Shown here: positions 40,489 through 51,376 of the stretch, in pieces | How positions within the stretch are numbered: the first letter of the stretch is position 1 | Layout of the letters: each line of letters starts with the position of its first letter | Source: Rugamonas fusca | Lineage (GTDB): Bacteria > Pseudomonadota > Gammaproteobacteria > Burkholderiales > Burkholderiaceae_D | Direction: 5' to 3' | Assembly (NCBI RefSeq): GCF_014042365.1 | Contig: NZ_JACEZS010000013.1 | Location: 112,746 to 176,745 of the forward strand | DNA: 64,000 bases | The notes under the pieces: generated by a model | What the model saw: only the letters and a program-made list of their open reading frames with translations | Databases searched by the model: none | Told to the model about the DNA's origin: nothing | Position numbers and translations under genes: made by a program

Positions 40489-40974
40489 TCAGTTGATGAA
40501 GCGCAGCAGGCCGCGCAGCGCGTGGATCACGGTCTGTTCGCGTACGGCCTGGCGGTCGCCGGGAAACACCAGCCGTTCCGTGCGCACCTGGCTGCCGTCT
40601 GCCCAGCCGAAGCACACCGTGCCCACCGGCTTGCCCGGCACGGCCCCGGTGGGACCGGCGATGCCCGTTACCGACACGGCCACGTGGGCATTGCTGGCGG
40701 CCAGCGCGCCGCTTGCCATGGCAGCCGCCACCTCCTCGCTCACGCTACCCAGTTGCGCCATCAGCGCGGCCGGCACGTCCAGCATTTCCGTCTTGGAGGC
40801 GTTGGAATAGGTGACGAAGCCGCAATCGAACCAGCCGGTGGAACCGGCGATCTCCGTGATGGCCTGGGCGATGCCGCCCCCCGTGCACGATTCGGCCGTG
40901 GCCAGCAGCCAGCCTTTGCGCTGCAATTGCTGGCCCACCGTGATGGCCAGTTCGATGATGGTGGGGGTGGTCAC
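40489..40974 (-). CDS. pncC: Nicotinamide-nucleotide amidohydrolase PncC (CinA C-terminal type)
   Basis: PncC, 161 aa, hydrolyses nicotinamide mononucleotide to nicotinate mononucleotide in the pyridine nucleotide salvage cycle. The stand-alone CinA domain has LLATAESCTGGGIAQAIT, FDCGFVTYSNASK and VSVTGIAGPTG. The start is GTG at 40974, preceded by AAGGAG at seven bases; longer in-frame starts to 41040 are not supported by a ribosome site. Confidence 0.93.
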   Translation of the reverse strand: MTTPTIIELAITVGQQLQRKGWLLATAESCTGGGIAQAITEIAGSTGWFDCGFVTYSNASKTEMLDVPAALMAQLGSVSEEVAAAMASGALAASNAHVAVSVTGIAGPTGAVPGKPVGTVCFGWADGSQVRTERLVFPGDRQAVREQTVIHALRGLLRFIN

Positions 40975-41292
40975 GATATGCTCCTTTGCGGCAGAGTCTG
41001 TCGGATGCGGGACGGTCTCCTCGTCACGGCCTGAGTCCACTTTACCATGCCGCCCCCGCCCTTTCCAGTGCCGCGCCGGCGATCCTGCTCAATCGGCAAT
41101 GTTACGAAAAAAGCTCCCCAAGCGCGTGGAAAATGCGTACACTCGAAGACGCACCGCGCTCGCCCGCGCCTGTGGGCGCGCGCCGCGAGACTGTTCATTT
41201 GCAAGCCGCGCGCGTGGCGCGGACCTGGCCGAAGGCGGCCACCGCGACGGCGGGCGGCCGCCCTCAGCGCATCTCATCAAGACAGCCCAGCT
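40975..41292. other. 318-base intergenic region between pncC and the YfiR-like gene
   Basis: Divergent control region. A TACACT-like -10 occurs near 41133-41145 on the plus strand but I see no convincing -35. GC-rich inverted stretches occur near 41155-41185. No gene or RNA is recognised here. Confidence 0.4.
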
Positions 41293-41907
41293 ATGACGTC
41301 GTTGAACGGTTTCGACACTGGAACGATCCCGGCCGCGCGCGCCGCCGCGCCGCTGCGCGCGCCCGCGCGCCGGCGCCTGCTGCTGGCCGTCGCCAGCGCC
41401 GTGCTGGGGGCGCCCGGCGCGGCGCGGGCGCAGGCGGGCACGCTGGAACGCCAGGTCAAGGCCGCCTACCTGTACAAGTTCGCCGGCTTCGTCGAGTGGC
41501 CCGAGGGTAGCTTCGCCCGGCCCGACAGCCCGCTCGTGATCGGCGTGGCCGGCGCCGACGCGCTGGCCGACCAGCTGGAACTGACCGTGGCCGGCCGCAA
41601 CGCCGGCGGCCATCCGCTGCTGGTAAAGCGGGTGCGCAAGGGCGATGCACTGGCCGGGCTGCACATGCTGTTCGTGGGCGCCGTGGACAAGGCCCAGTTG
41701 CCGGACCTGCTGGCCGCGTGCCAGAGCCAGTCCGTGCTGACCGTGTCCGACAGCGAGGAAGTGCACGCGCTGGGCAGTATCATCCATTTCGTGATCGCCG
41801 ACGACAGGCTGCGTTTCGAAGTGGCGCTCAAGCAGGCGCTGGCGGCCCGCATCAAGATCAGCGCCCGCATGCTGTCGGCCGCCTACCGCGTGCAGGGGGC
41901 CATATGA
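41293..41907 (+). CDS. YfiR-family periplasmic protein (DUF4154)
   Basis: Protein of 204 aa of the YfiR type. An N-terminal region RRRLLLAVASAVLGAPGAARA looks like a signal peptide, possibly of Tat-like basic character. The family signature VKAAYLYKFAGFVEWP follows (about 54-69). Later parts include VLTVSDSEEVHALG and a terminal KISARMLSAAYRV. In Pseudomonas, YfiR is a periplasmic inhibitor of the membrane cyclase YfiN. Here the next gene, overlapping in ATGA, encodes a hybrid histidine kinase instead. Cysteine content is low. Confidence 0.88.
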   Translation: MTSLNGFDTGTIPAARAAAPLRAPARRRLLLAVASAVLGAPGAARAQAGTLERQVKAAYLYKFAGFVEWPEGSFARPDSPLVIGVAGADALADQLELTVAGRNAGGHPLLVKRVRKGDALAGLHMLFVGAVDKAQLPDLLAACQSQSVLTVSDSEEVHALGSIIHFVIADDRLRFEVALKQALAARIKISARMLSAAYRVQGAI

Positions 41908-43943
41908 GACAGACCCGCAGCTTGCGCCAGAAACTGCTGGGGGTGGTGCTGCTGACCACGCTGGTGGCGCTGCTGGTGTCGGTGGGCACCATCATCGGCT
42001 ACGACTTGCGGACCTACCACCGCAACATCCTGGCCGACCTGAGCACCCAGTCCGAACTGATCGGCCACATGACGTCGGCCGCGCTGGCGTTCGACGACCC
42101 GCGCCTGGCCACGGAAAACCTGGCCTTGCTGCGGCTGCGGCCCAAGATCAACGCCGGCGCCATCTACAACGCGCGCGGCCAGCTGTTCGCCAGCTACGTG
42201 GCGCCGGGCCAGCAGGGCGACTTCCCGCCCCAGGCCGCCGGCGAGGATGGGGCCCGCTTCGAGCAGGGCAAGCTGATCCTGTTCAAGCGCATCGTCGACA
42301 ATGGCGAGTTGCTGGGCACCGTCTACCTGCGCGCCGAGTACGAGATGGTGGGCCGCATCGCCGACTACCTGGTGATCGCGTTCGGCGTGACGGCGCTGGC
42401 CATGCTGATCGCCTGGCTGGTGCTGGGGCGCCTGAGCCACGTGGTCACCCAGCCCATCCTCGACATCGCCGCCATCGCGCGCGAAGTGGTGGAGACGGGC
42501 GACTATTCGCGCCGCGCACGCAAGCTGTCGGACGACGAGGTGGCGCAACTGGTGGACTCGTTCAACCGCATGCTCAGCGAGATCGAGGCCCGCACCCGGG
42601 CGCTCGAGTCGTCCAACCAGGCGCTGGCCGGCGAGGCCGGCCAGCGCAGCGCCGCGCAGCAGGAAGTGATGCGGCTGAACGCGGAGCTGGAGCAGCGCGT
42701 GCATGAACGCACCTTGCAGCTGGAGGCGGCCAACGGTGAACTGGCGCGCGCCATGGAGGAGGCGCGCAGCGCCAACCAGGCCAAGACGGCGTTCCTGTCG
42801 TCCATGAGCCACGAGCTGCGCACGCCGCTCAATGCCATCCTCGGCTTCGCCCAGATCCTCACGTCCGACAAGCTGCCCTCGACCCTGCCGCAAAAAAAGG
42901 AATTCGCCAGCCACATCCTCAAGTCCGGGCGCCACCTGCTGACCCTGATCAACGAGATCCTGGACCTGGCCAAGATCGAATCGGGCGCCGTGGCGCTGTC
43001 GCTGGAGCCGGTGGCGCTGGACGACATCCTGCAGGAATGCCAGACCATGACGGCACCGCTGGCAGCCCAGCGCAACATCCGCCTGCTGTTCCCGTCCCGC
43101 TGCCAGGCCACCGTCAAGGCCGACCGCACCCGCCTCAAGCAGACCGTGCTCAACCTGCTGTCGAACGCCATCAAGTACAACCGCGACGGCGGCGCCGTGG
43201 TGGTCGATGGCAGCATGACGGGGCCGCAGCGGCTGCGCCTGTCGGTGCAGGACACGGGCCTGGGCTTGCGCCCGGAGCAGGTGGCGCTGCTGTTCCAGCC
43301 GTTCAACCGGCTGGGCCAGGAGGCCGGCGCCGAGGAGGGCACGGGCATCGGGCTGGTGGTGACCAAGCGCCTGGTCGAACTGATGGGCGGCGCCATCGGC
43401 GTATCGAGCAGCGCCGGCGTGGGCAGCACGTTCTGGATCGAACTGCAGGCCACCGAACCGTTGGCGCCGCCCGGCGAGGGCGAGGCGGCGCGCGCGCTGG
43501 CCGGCGTGCCGGCCGGCGCCGGCGACAGCCACCAGGCCACGCTGCTGTACGTGGAGGACAATCCGGCCAACCTGAAACTGGTGGAGGAAATCCTGCGTTA
43601 CCGGCCCGATTTGCGGCTGCTGTCGGCGCCCGACGGCCACCTGGGCATCGAGCTGGCGCGGGCCCACCAGCCGGACCTGATCCTGATGGACATCAACCTG
43701 CCCTGCGTGAGCGGCGTCGACGCGCTGCAACTGCTGCGCGCCGATCCGGCCACGGCCCACATTCCCGTAATCGCGCTGACGGCCAACGCCATGCCGCGCG
43801 ACGTGGAGAAGGGACTGGCGATGGGCTTTTTCCGCTATCTCGTCAAGCCCATCAACATCGATGAATTCACCGAGGCGATCAACGCCACGCTGGCCCACCT
43901 GGCCAGCCGGCGCGCCCTGGCCAAGGCGGCGGAGCGCACATGA
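41904..43943 (+). CDS. Membrane hybrid histidine kinase with YfiN-like sensor region
   Basis: Sensor kinase of 679 aa. A membrane segment (about 10-32) precedes a periplasmic region (about 33-150) containing DLSTQSELIGHMTSAALAFDD-like text typical of CHASE8/YfiN sensors. A second membrane segment (about 152-175) and HAMP lead to a coiled coil. HisKA follows with His303 in SMSHELRTPLNA, then HATPase with DTGLGL and GTGIGLVV. A C-terminal receiver has Asp596 in LILMDINLP. No HPt is present. It overlaps the YfiR-like gene upstream and the GGDEF/EAL regulator downstream, each by 4 bases. Confidence 0.9.
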   Translation: MRQTRSLRQKLLGVVLLTTLVALLVSVGTIIGYDLRTYHRNILADLSTQSELIGHMTSAALAFDDPRLATENLALLRLRPKINAGAIYNARGQLFASYVAPGQQGDFPPQAAGEDGARFEQGKLILFKRIVDNGELLGTVYLRAEYEMVGRIADYLVIAFGVTALAMLIAWLVLGRLSHVVTQPILDIAAIAREVVETGDYSRRARKLSDDEVAQLVDSFNRMLSEIEARTRALESSNQALAGEAGQRSAAQQEVMRLNAELEQRVHERTLQLEAANGELARAMEEARSANQAKTAFLSSMSHELRTPLNAILGFAQILTSDKLPSTLPQKKEFASHILKSGRHLLTLINEILDLAKIESGAVALSLEPVALDDILQECQTMTAPLAAQRNIRLLFPSRCQATVKADRTRLKQTVLNLLSNAIKYNRDGGAVVVDGSMTGPQRLRLSVQDTGLGLRPEQVALLFQPFNRLGQEAGAEEGTGIGLVVTKRLVELMGGAIGVSSSAGVGSTFWIELQATEPLAPPGEGEAARALAGVPAGAGDSHQATLLYVEDNPANLKLVEEILRYRPDLRLLSAPDGHLGIELARAHQPDLILMDINLPCVSGVDALQLLRADPATAHIPVIALTANAMPRDVEKGLAMGFFRYLVKPINIDEFTEAINATLAHLASRRALAKAAERT

Positions 43944-46558
43944 TCAGCCAAGACGACATCCTGCGGGCGAAAATCCTCATCGTCGACGACCAGCCGGTCA
44001 ACATCCAGCTGCTCGAATTCCTGCTCTCGAGCAGCGGCTACCAGGCCGTCAGCGCCACCGGCGACCCCACCGTGGTGGCCCCCTGGCACGCCGAACACCA
44101 CTACGACCTGATCCTCCTCGACCTGCACATGCCGCACATGAGCGGCTTCGAGGTGATGGAGGCGCTCAAGCCGCTGGAGACGGAAGCCTACCTGCCGGTG
44201 CTGGTGGTGACGGCCGAACCGGACAAGAAGCTGGCCGCGCTGGAAGCGGGCGCGCGCGACTTCATCAGCAAGCCGTTCGACCCGGTGGAAGTGCTGACCC
44301 GCATCCGCAACATGCTGGAAGTGCGGCTGCTGCACCGCGAGGCGCGCGACTACAACGCCCGCCTGGAGCAGACCGTGCGCGAGCGCACCGCCGAGCTGCA
44401 GCGTTTTCGCAGCGCCATGGACGCCACGGCCGACGCCATCTTCCTGCTCGACGCCCACAGCCTGGACCTGCTGGACGTCAACGAGGGCGCCTGCCGCATG
44501 CTCGGCTACGAACGCGCCGCGCTGCTGGCGCAAACCCCGCAGCGGCTCGCGCTGGGCACGCCCGAGGCGCTGCACGAACAGGCCGCGCGCCTGGCGGGGC
44601 GGCTCGACGAACAGGGCGCGCTGGCCGGCGGCGCGGGCGCGCGGGCGCCCGAGCTGGCCGAGATCGAACTGGCGCGCCAGGACCAGGCCAAGGTGCCGGC
44701 CGAGATCTACTGGCAGTTGCGGCCCAGTGCCGCGCCCGGCCAGGCGCCCGTGCTGCTGGGGGTGGCGCGCGACATCAGTGAACGGCGCCAGGCCCAGGAG
44801 CGCTTGCGCCACATGGCCCGCTACGACAGCCTGACGGGCCTGCCCAACCGCAGCCTGTTCTTCCAGACCCTGGCCGAATCGATCGAGCTGGCGCAGGACA
44901 AGCAATGGCGCATCGTGGTGCTGTTCATCGCGCTCGACCGCTTCAAGAACATCAACGATTCGCTCGGCGCGGCGCTGGGCGACGAGCTGCTGCGCCAGTT
45001 CAGCAACCGGCTGGTGCAGTGCGTGCGCATCCGCGACACGGTGGGGCGCCTGGGCGGCGACGAATTCGGCCTGATCCTGACCATGACGCGCGACCAGCAG
45101 GACGCCGTGTACGTGGCCAACGAAGTGCGCGAGGCCCTGCGCGCGCCGTTCGACCTGGGCCAGCACCATCCGACGCTGACGGCCAGCATCGGCATCGCCA
45201 TGTACCCGGACGACGCCACCGACCCGGAAACCCTGGTCAACTACGCCGACACGGCCATGAGCCGGGCCAAGGAAGCGGGGCGCGACGGCTACCGTTTCTT
45301 CACGGCCGGCATGAACGTGCAGGTGCTGGCGCGGCTGGACCTGGAGATGGCGCTGCGGCGCGCGCTCGACAACGATGAGCTGGTGCTGTACTACCAGCCC
45401 AAGGTCAACCTGCACACGGGCGCCATCAGCGGCGCCGAAGCCTTGCTGCGCTGGCAGCGGCCCGGCTACGGTCTGGTGTTCCCGGCCGAATTCGTGCCGG
45501 TGCTGGAGGACACGGGCCTGATCGTGCGGGTGGGCGCGTGGATCATCGACACGGCCTGCCGCCAGATCGCGGCCTGGGCCCGCTCCGGCGCGGGCGCCGT
45601 GCACGTGGCCGTGAACGTGTCGAGCCGCCAGTTCGTCGAGGGCGACCTGGAACAGGAAGTGCGCACGGCGCTCGAGCGCTACAAGGTGCCGCCCGAACTG
45701 CTGGAGCTGGAATTGACGGAGACGGCCCTGATGTCGAATGCCGAGCGCACCATCGTCGTGCTGTCCAGCCTCAAGGCGCTGGGGGTGCAGGTGGCGATCG
45801 ACGATTTCGGCACCGGCTATTCCAGCCTGGCCTACCTGCAGCGCTTCCCGATCGACAAGCTCAAGATCGACATCGCCTTCGTGCGCGACATCACCACCAA
45901 CCCGAACGATGCGGCCATCGCGCTGGCCATCATCAGCATGGCGCACAGCCTCAAGCTGCGGGTGATCGCGGAAGGGGTGGAAACCCGGCCGCAGCTCGAA
46001 TACCTGCGCCGCAACCGTTGCGACGAGATGCAGGGCTTCTTCTTCAGCCGCCCGCTGCCGGCCGCCGAGATGGGCGCGCTGGTGGAGGCGGGCAAGGGCT
46101 TGCCGCCCGAGGCGGGGGGGCAAGCTACGCTGGCCCAGACCTTGCTGATCGTGGACGACGACGTCAACGTGCTGTCGTCACTGCACCGGCTGTTCCGGCG
46201 CGATGGTTACCAGATCCTGACGGCCGTATCGCCGGCCGAAGGTTTTGAATTGCTGGCGCTGCACCCGGTGCAGGTGATCCTGTGCGACCAGCGCATGCCC
46301 ATCATGAGCGGCACGGAGTTTCTCAGCAAGGTCAAGGAGATGTACCCGGACACGATACGCATCATCCTGTCCGGCTACACGGGGCTGGAGGCGGTGCTCG
46401 ATTCGATCAACCGCGGCGCCATCTACCGCTTCTACACCAAGCCGTGGGACGACACCCAGCTGCGCGACAATATCCGGCTGGCCTTCCACCACTACTGGCT
46501 GATGCACGGCACCGGGCGCCGCGTGGGCCAGCCGGACGAAGACCACACGGCCCTGTGA
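43940..46558 (+). CDS. REC-PAS-GGDEF-EAL-REC regulator of c-di-GMP
   Basis: Protein of 872 aa with five modules. The first receiver has Asp61. A PAS domain lies at about 150-290. The GGDEF domain has an intact GGDEF at 372-376 and an I-site RxxD (RIRD) five residues upstream. The EAL domain has EAL at 500-502, NVSSRQF, DDFGTGYSSLAYL and EGVET. A second receiver begins near 735 with Asp783 in VILCDQRMP. Both catalytic domains look competent, so net activity is unclear. The overlapping upstream kinase is the likely phosphodonor. Its stop lies two bases from the convergent thiL stop. Confidence 0.92.
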   Translation: MISQDDILRAKILIVDDQPVNIQLLEFLLSSSGYQAVSATGDPTVVAPWHAEHHYDLILLDLHMPHMSGFEVMEALKPLETEAYLPVLVVTAEPDKKLAALEAGARDFISKPFDPVEVLTRIRNMLEVRLLHREARDYNARLEQTVRERTAELQRFRSAMDATADAIFLLDAHSLDLLDVNEGACRMLGYERAALLAQTPQRLALGTPEALHEQAARLAGRLDEQGALAGGAGARAPELAEIELARQDQAKVPAEIYWQLRPSAAPGQAPVLLGVARDISERRQAQERLRHMARYDSLTGLPNRSLFFQTLAESIELAQDKQWRIVVLFIALDRFKNINDSLGAALGDELLRQFSNRLVQCVRIRDTVGRLGGDEFGLILTMTRDQQDAVYVANEVREALRAPFDLGQHHPTLTASIGIAMYPDDATDPETLVNYADTAMSRAKEAGRDGYRFFTAGMNVQVLARLDLEMALRRALDNDELVLYYQPKVNLHTGAISGAEALLRWQRPGYGLVFPAEFVPVLEDTGLIVRVGAWIIDTACRQIAAWARSGAGAVHVAVNVSSRQFVEGDLEQEVRTALERYKVPPELLELELTETALMSNAERTIVVLSSLKALGVQVAIDDFGTGYSSLAYLQRFPIDKLKIDIAFVRDITTNPNDAAIALAIISMAHSLKLRVIAEGVETRPQLEYLRRNRCDEMQGFFFSRPLPAAEMGALVEAGKGLPPEAGGQATLAQTLLIVDDDVNVLSSLHRLFRRDGYQILTAVSPAEGFELLALHPVQVILCDQRMPIMSGTEFLSKVKEMYPDTIRIILSGYTGLEAVLDSINRGAIYRFYTKPWDDTQLRDNIRLAFHHYWLMHGTGRRVGQPDEDHTAL

Positions 46559-46560
46559 TG

Positions 46561-47526
46561 TTACGACGTGAAGTGGTCGAAGCCCGACAGCTTGAGATCG
46601 AGCGCATGGCCGGCCGCGTCCACCAGCCGCAGGCCAGGTTCGGCCTCGATGCGGCCGACCCGGGTGACCGGGGTGGCCACGCTGCCGGCCGCCGCCAGCA
46701 CGGCTGCGCGGGCGCTGGCCGGGGCCGTGAAGCACAGTTCGTAGTCGTCGCCGCCGGCGGCCGTGTAGGCGCGGCGCAGGGCCGGCTCGCGCGTGGCCAG
46801 CACGTCGCCGGCCGGCAGCGCGTCCACGTCCAGCGTGGCGCCCACGCCCGAGCGGGCCAGGATGTGGCCGAGGTCGCCCACCAGGCCGTCGGAAATGTCG
46901 ATCGCCGCGTGCGCCACGCGCTGTTGGGCCAGCAGCATGCCCAGCTCCACGCGCGGCGTGGGCGCGTGCATGCGCACGGCGGCCGCGCGCAGGCTGGCCT
47001 CGTCGAGCGGCACTTCGTTCAGGTAGCCGGCCAGCGCCAGGCGGGCGTCGCCCAGGGTGCCGGAGATCCAGATGTCGTCGCCGACCTGGGCCGCGTCGCG
47101 CCGCAGCGCGTGGCCCGGCTGCACTTCGCCGAACACGGTGATGCAGATGTTGAGCGGGCCCTTGGTGGTGTCGCCGCCTATCAGTTCGCAGGCGTGGGCG
47201 TCGGCCAGCGCGAACAGGCCCGACGAGAAGCCGTGCAGCCAGTCCCGCTCGGCCGCCGGCAGCGCCAGCGCCAGCGTGCAGGCCACGGGCCGCGCGCCCA
47301 TGGCCGCCAGGTCCGACAGGTTCACGGCCAGGCATTTGTGGCCCAGCTGGAGCGGATCGGCGCCGGCGAAGAAGTGGCGGCCCTCGACCAGCATGTCCGA
47401 CGAGATGGCCATCTGCATGCCGGGCGTGGGCGTGAGCAGGGCGCAATCGTCGCCGATGCCCAGTGTGGCGCGGGCGGGACGGTCGCGGTTGAAATACTGC
47501 TTGATCAGGTCGAATTCGGAGAGCAT
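46561..47526 (-). CDS. thiL: Thiamine-monophosphate kinase
   Basis: ThiL, 321 aa, phosphorylates thiamine monophosphate to thiamine diphosphate. The N-terminal SEFDLIKQYF is standard. The metal-binding ATLGIGDDCALL, SSDMLVEGRHF, NLSDLAAMGARP and the ELIGGDTTKG segment follow. A later DISDGLVGDLGH motif is clear. The start at 47526 is the family N-terminus; the frame is open to 47634 but unsupported. No TPP riboswitch is visible upstream. Confidence 0.95.
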   Translation of the reverse strand: MLSEFDLIKQYFNRDRPARATLGIGDDCALLTPTPGMQMAISSDMLVEGRHFFAGADPLQLGHKCLAVNLSDLAAMGARPVACTLALALPAAERDWLHGFSSGLFALADAHACELIGGDTTKGPLNICITVFGEVQPGHALRRDAAQVGDDIWISGTLGDARLALAGYLNEVPLDEASLRAAAVRMHAPTPRVELGMLLAQQRVAHAAIDISDGLVGDLGHILARSGVGATLDVDALPAGDVLATREPALRRAYTAAGGDDYELCFTAPASARAAVLAAAGSVATPVTRVGRIEAEPGLRLVDAAGHALDLKLSGFDHFTS

Positions 47527-47733
47527 GGCGCTATTGTACCGAAGCCACGGCAGGGCCGTGAAACGGCCGCGGCGCCAGGCGATTGTTACTTTATGATATG
47601 CAATTTCCGTTCGTCGCGTGTCATTTACGTACAAAATGGTTATAACACTTGGTGAAAATACCTACTTAATTGAAAGAATTGGTCTGATAAAATCGTAAGC
47701 TTTCCGACCGAACATACAGGAAGGCAGCACAGC

Positions 47734-50052
47734 ATGGATTCGTCATCTGATCAAAAAGAGGAACTTCGCCAACAACTGCGCCTTGCCGCACTCGAGTATC
47801 ACGAGATACCGCGCCCCGGCAAAATCAGCGTCACCCCCACCAAGCAACTGACCAACCAGCGCGACCTGGCGCTGGCGTATTCGCCCGGGGTGGCGGCGCC
47901 GTGCGAAGAGATCGTTGTCGATCCGGCCAACGCCTACAAGTACACGGCACGCGGCAACCTGGTGGCCGTGATCACCAACGGCACGGCCGTGCTGGGCCTC
48001 GGTAACATCGGCCCGCTGGCCGCCAAGCCGGTGATGGAAGGCAAGGGCGTGCTGTTCAAGAAGTTCGCCGGCATCGACGTGTTCGACATCGAGATCAACG
48101 AATCCGACCCCGACAAGCTGTGCGACATCATCGCATCGCTGGAGCCGACCTTCGGCGGCGTGAACCTGGAAGACATCAAGGCGCCCGAGTGCTTCTACAT
48201 CGAGCGCCAGCTGCGCGACCGCATGAAGATCCCCGTGTTCCACGATGACCAGCACGGCACCGCCATCATCGTCGGCGCGGCCATCCTGAACGGCATCAAG
48301 GTGGTGGGCAAGAACATCAAGGATTGCAAGCTGGTGGTGTCGGGCGCCGGCGCGGCCGCGCTGGCCTGCCTGGACCTGATCGTCGACCTGGGCTTCCCGC
48401 TGGAAAACATCTTCGTCACCGACCTGGCCGGCGTGGTCTACAAGGGCCGCACGGAACTGATGGACCCGGACAAGGAACGCTTCGCGCGCGACACCACGGC
48501 CCGCACCCTGGCCGAAGTGATCCCCGGCGCCGACATCTTCCTCGGCGTGTCGGCCGGCGGCGTGCTGAAACCGGACATGGTGCGCCAGATGGCCGCCAAG
48601 CCCCTGATCCTGGCGCTGGCCAACCCGACCCCGGAAATCCTGCCGGAAGAAGTGAAGGCCGTGCGCGACGACGCCGTGATCTGCACCGGCCGTTCGGACT
48701 ATCCGAACCAGGTCAACAACGTGCTGTGCTTCCCCTACATCTTCCGTGGCGCCCTCGATTGCGGCGCCACCACCATCACGCGCGAGATGGAAATCGCCGT
48801 GGTGCACGCGATCGCCGAGCTGGCCCACGCCGAGCAGAGCGACATCGTGGCCACCACCTATGGCATCAGCAACCTGTCGTTCGGCCCGGAATACCTGATC
48901 CCGATGCCGTTCGATCCGCGCCTGTTGATCCAGATCGCGCCGGCCGTGGCCAGGGCGGCCGAGCAGTCCGGCGTGGCCACCCGTCCGATCAAGGACTTGC
49001 AAGCCTACGCCGACAGCCTGCAGCAATTCGTGTACCGCAGCGGCACCTTCATGAAGCCGCTGTTCCAGGTGGCCAAGAACACGCACGCCGACCTCAAGCG
49101 CATCGTCTACGCCGAGGGCGAGGAAGAGCGCATCCTGCGCGCCGTGCAGGTGGTGGTCGACGAGCGCCTGGCGCGCCCCATCCTGGTGGGCCGTCCGGCC
49201 GTGCTCGAGTCGCGGATCCAGAAGTTCGGCCTGCGCATCAAGCAGGGCGTGCACTTTGACGTGATCAACCCCGATTTCGACGAGCGCTACCGCGATTACT
49301 GGAAGTCGTACTACGAGCTGACGGCGCGCAAGGGCGTGACCCAGGAATACGCCAAGCTGGAAATGCGCCGCCGCCATACGCTGATCGGCTCCATGATGAT
49401 CGCCAAGGGCGACGCCGACGGCATGATCTGCGGCACCTTCGGCACCACCGATCTGCACCTGAAGTACATCGACCAGGTGCTGGGCAAGCGGGCCGGCGCC
49501 AAGGTGTACGCGGCCATGAACGTGCTGATCCTGCCCGAGCGCCAGCTGGTGATGGTCGACACCCACGTCAACGAGAACCCGAACGCCGAGCAACTGGCCG
49601 CCATCACCATCATGGCGGCCGACGAGATGGTGCGCTTTGGCCTGTCGCCGCGGGCGGCGCTGCTGTCGCACTCGAACTTCGGTTCGTCCAACAGCGAATC
49701 GGCGCAGAAGATGCGCGCCGCGCTGGCCATCATCAAGGAGCAGGCACCGGACCTGGAAGTGGACGGCGAGATGCACGGCGATACGGCGCTCGACTCCAAG
49801 CTGCGCGCCAAGATCATGCCCGGCTCCAACCTGGGCCATGACGCCAACCTGCTGGTCATGCCCAATATCGACGCGGCCAACATCGCCTACAACCTGGTCA
49901 AGACGGCGGCCGGCAACGGCATCGCCGTGGGCCCCATCCTGCTCGGCTGCGCCCGCCCGGTGCACATCCTCACGCCATCGGCCACGGTGCGCCGCATCGT
50001 CAACATGACGGCCCTGTGCGTGGTGGACGCGGTGGCTGAACGCAAGAGCTGA
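47734..50052 (+). CDS. maeB: NADP-dependent malic enzyme with phosphotransacetylase-like domain
   Basis: MaeB, 772 aa, decarboxylates malate to pyruvate with NADP. The malic domain (about 1-430) has [10 protein letters not shown], the catalytic-region [10 protein letters not shown] and the Rossmann [13 protein letters not shown]. It also has [12 protein letters not shown]. The C-terminal 340 residues resemble phosphate acetyltransferase and usually regulate rather than catalyse. GGAAGG precedes the ATG. It is divergent from thiL and followed by a terminator. Confidence 0.97.
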   Translation: MDSSSDQKEELRQQLRLAALEYHEIPRPGKISVTPTKQLTNQRDLALAYSPGVAAPCEEIVVDPANAYKYTARGNLVAVITNGTAVLGLGNIGPLAAKPVMEGKGVLFKKFAGIDVFDIEINESDPDKLCDIIASLEPTFGGVNLEDIKAPECFYIERQLRDRMKIPVFHDDQHGTAIIVGAAILNGIKVVGKNIKDCKLVVSGAGAAALACLDLIVDLGFPLENIFVTDLAGVVYKGRTELMDPDKERFARDTTARTLAEVIPGADIFLGVSAGGVLKPDMVRQMAAKPLILALANPTPEILPEEVKAVRDDAVICTGRSDYPNQVNNVLCFPYIFRGALDCGATTITREMEIAVVHAIAELAHAEQSDIVATTYGISNLSFGPEYLIPMPFDPRLLIQIAPAVARAAEQSGVATRPIKDLQAYADSLQQFVYRSGTFMKPLFQVAKNTHADLKRIVYAEGEEERILRAVQVVVDERLARPILVGRPAVLESRIQKFGLRIKQGVHFDVINPDFDERYRDYWKSYYELTARKGVTQEYAKLEMRRRHTLIGSMMIAKGDADGMICGTFGTTDLHLKYIDQVLGKRAGAKVYAAMNVLILPERQLVMVDTHVNENPNAEQLAAITIMAADEMVRFGLSPRAALLSHSNFGSSNSESAQKMRAALAIIKEQAPDLEVDGEMHGDTALDSKLRAKIMPGSNLGHDANLLVMPNIDAANIAYNLVKTAAGNGIAVGPILLGCARPVHILTPSATVRRIVNMTALCVVDAVAERKS

Positions 50053-50079
50053 TCCGCTCGCCTGAGCGGCGCCAGGACG

Positions 50080-50118
50080 ATGGGGGCAGTTCCGCCGGGA
50101 CTGCCCCCATTGTTTTTT
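50080..50118 (+). terminator. Intrinsic terminator of maeB
   Basis: An 11-base stem (ATGGGGGCAGT / ACTGCCCCCAT) with a 9-base loop is followed by TGTTTTTT. Confidence 0.92.
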
Positions 50119-50233
50119 GCGCCATAGTCAGGTGCTTCAGTTTATATGTTGATGCAAATCAAACAATGCTGCGTTTGGTTCAAAAAATTGCCGTGTAACA
50201 AGATGTAAGTGTTGTAATCGCCATAATTGGTGA

Positions 50234-51367
<1,134 letters not shown>

Positions 51368-51376
51368 GCGCGCGCC

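Noticed and set aside
47527..47733. Possible TPP riboswitch near thiL
   Set aside because: I looked for the conserved CUGAGA and ACCUGA-type core and did not find it in the thiL-maeB divergent region.
47743..49965. 740-codon minus-strand frame opposite maeB
   Set aside because: Antisense shadow of a GC-rich gene with no recognisable domain or ribosome site.
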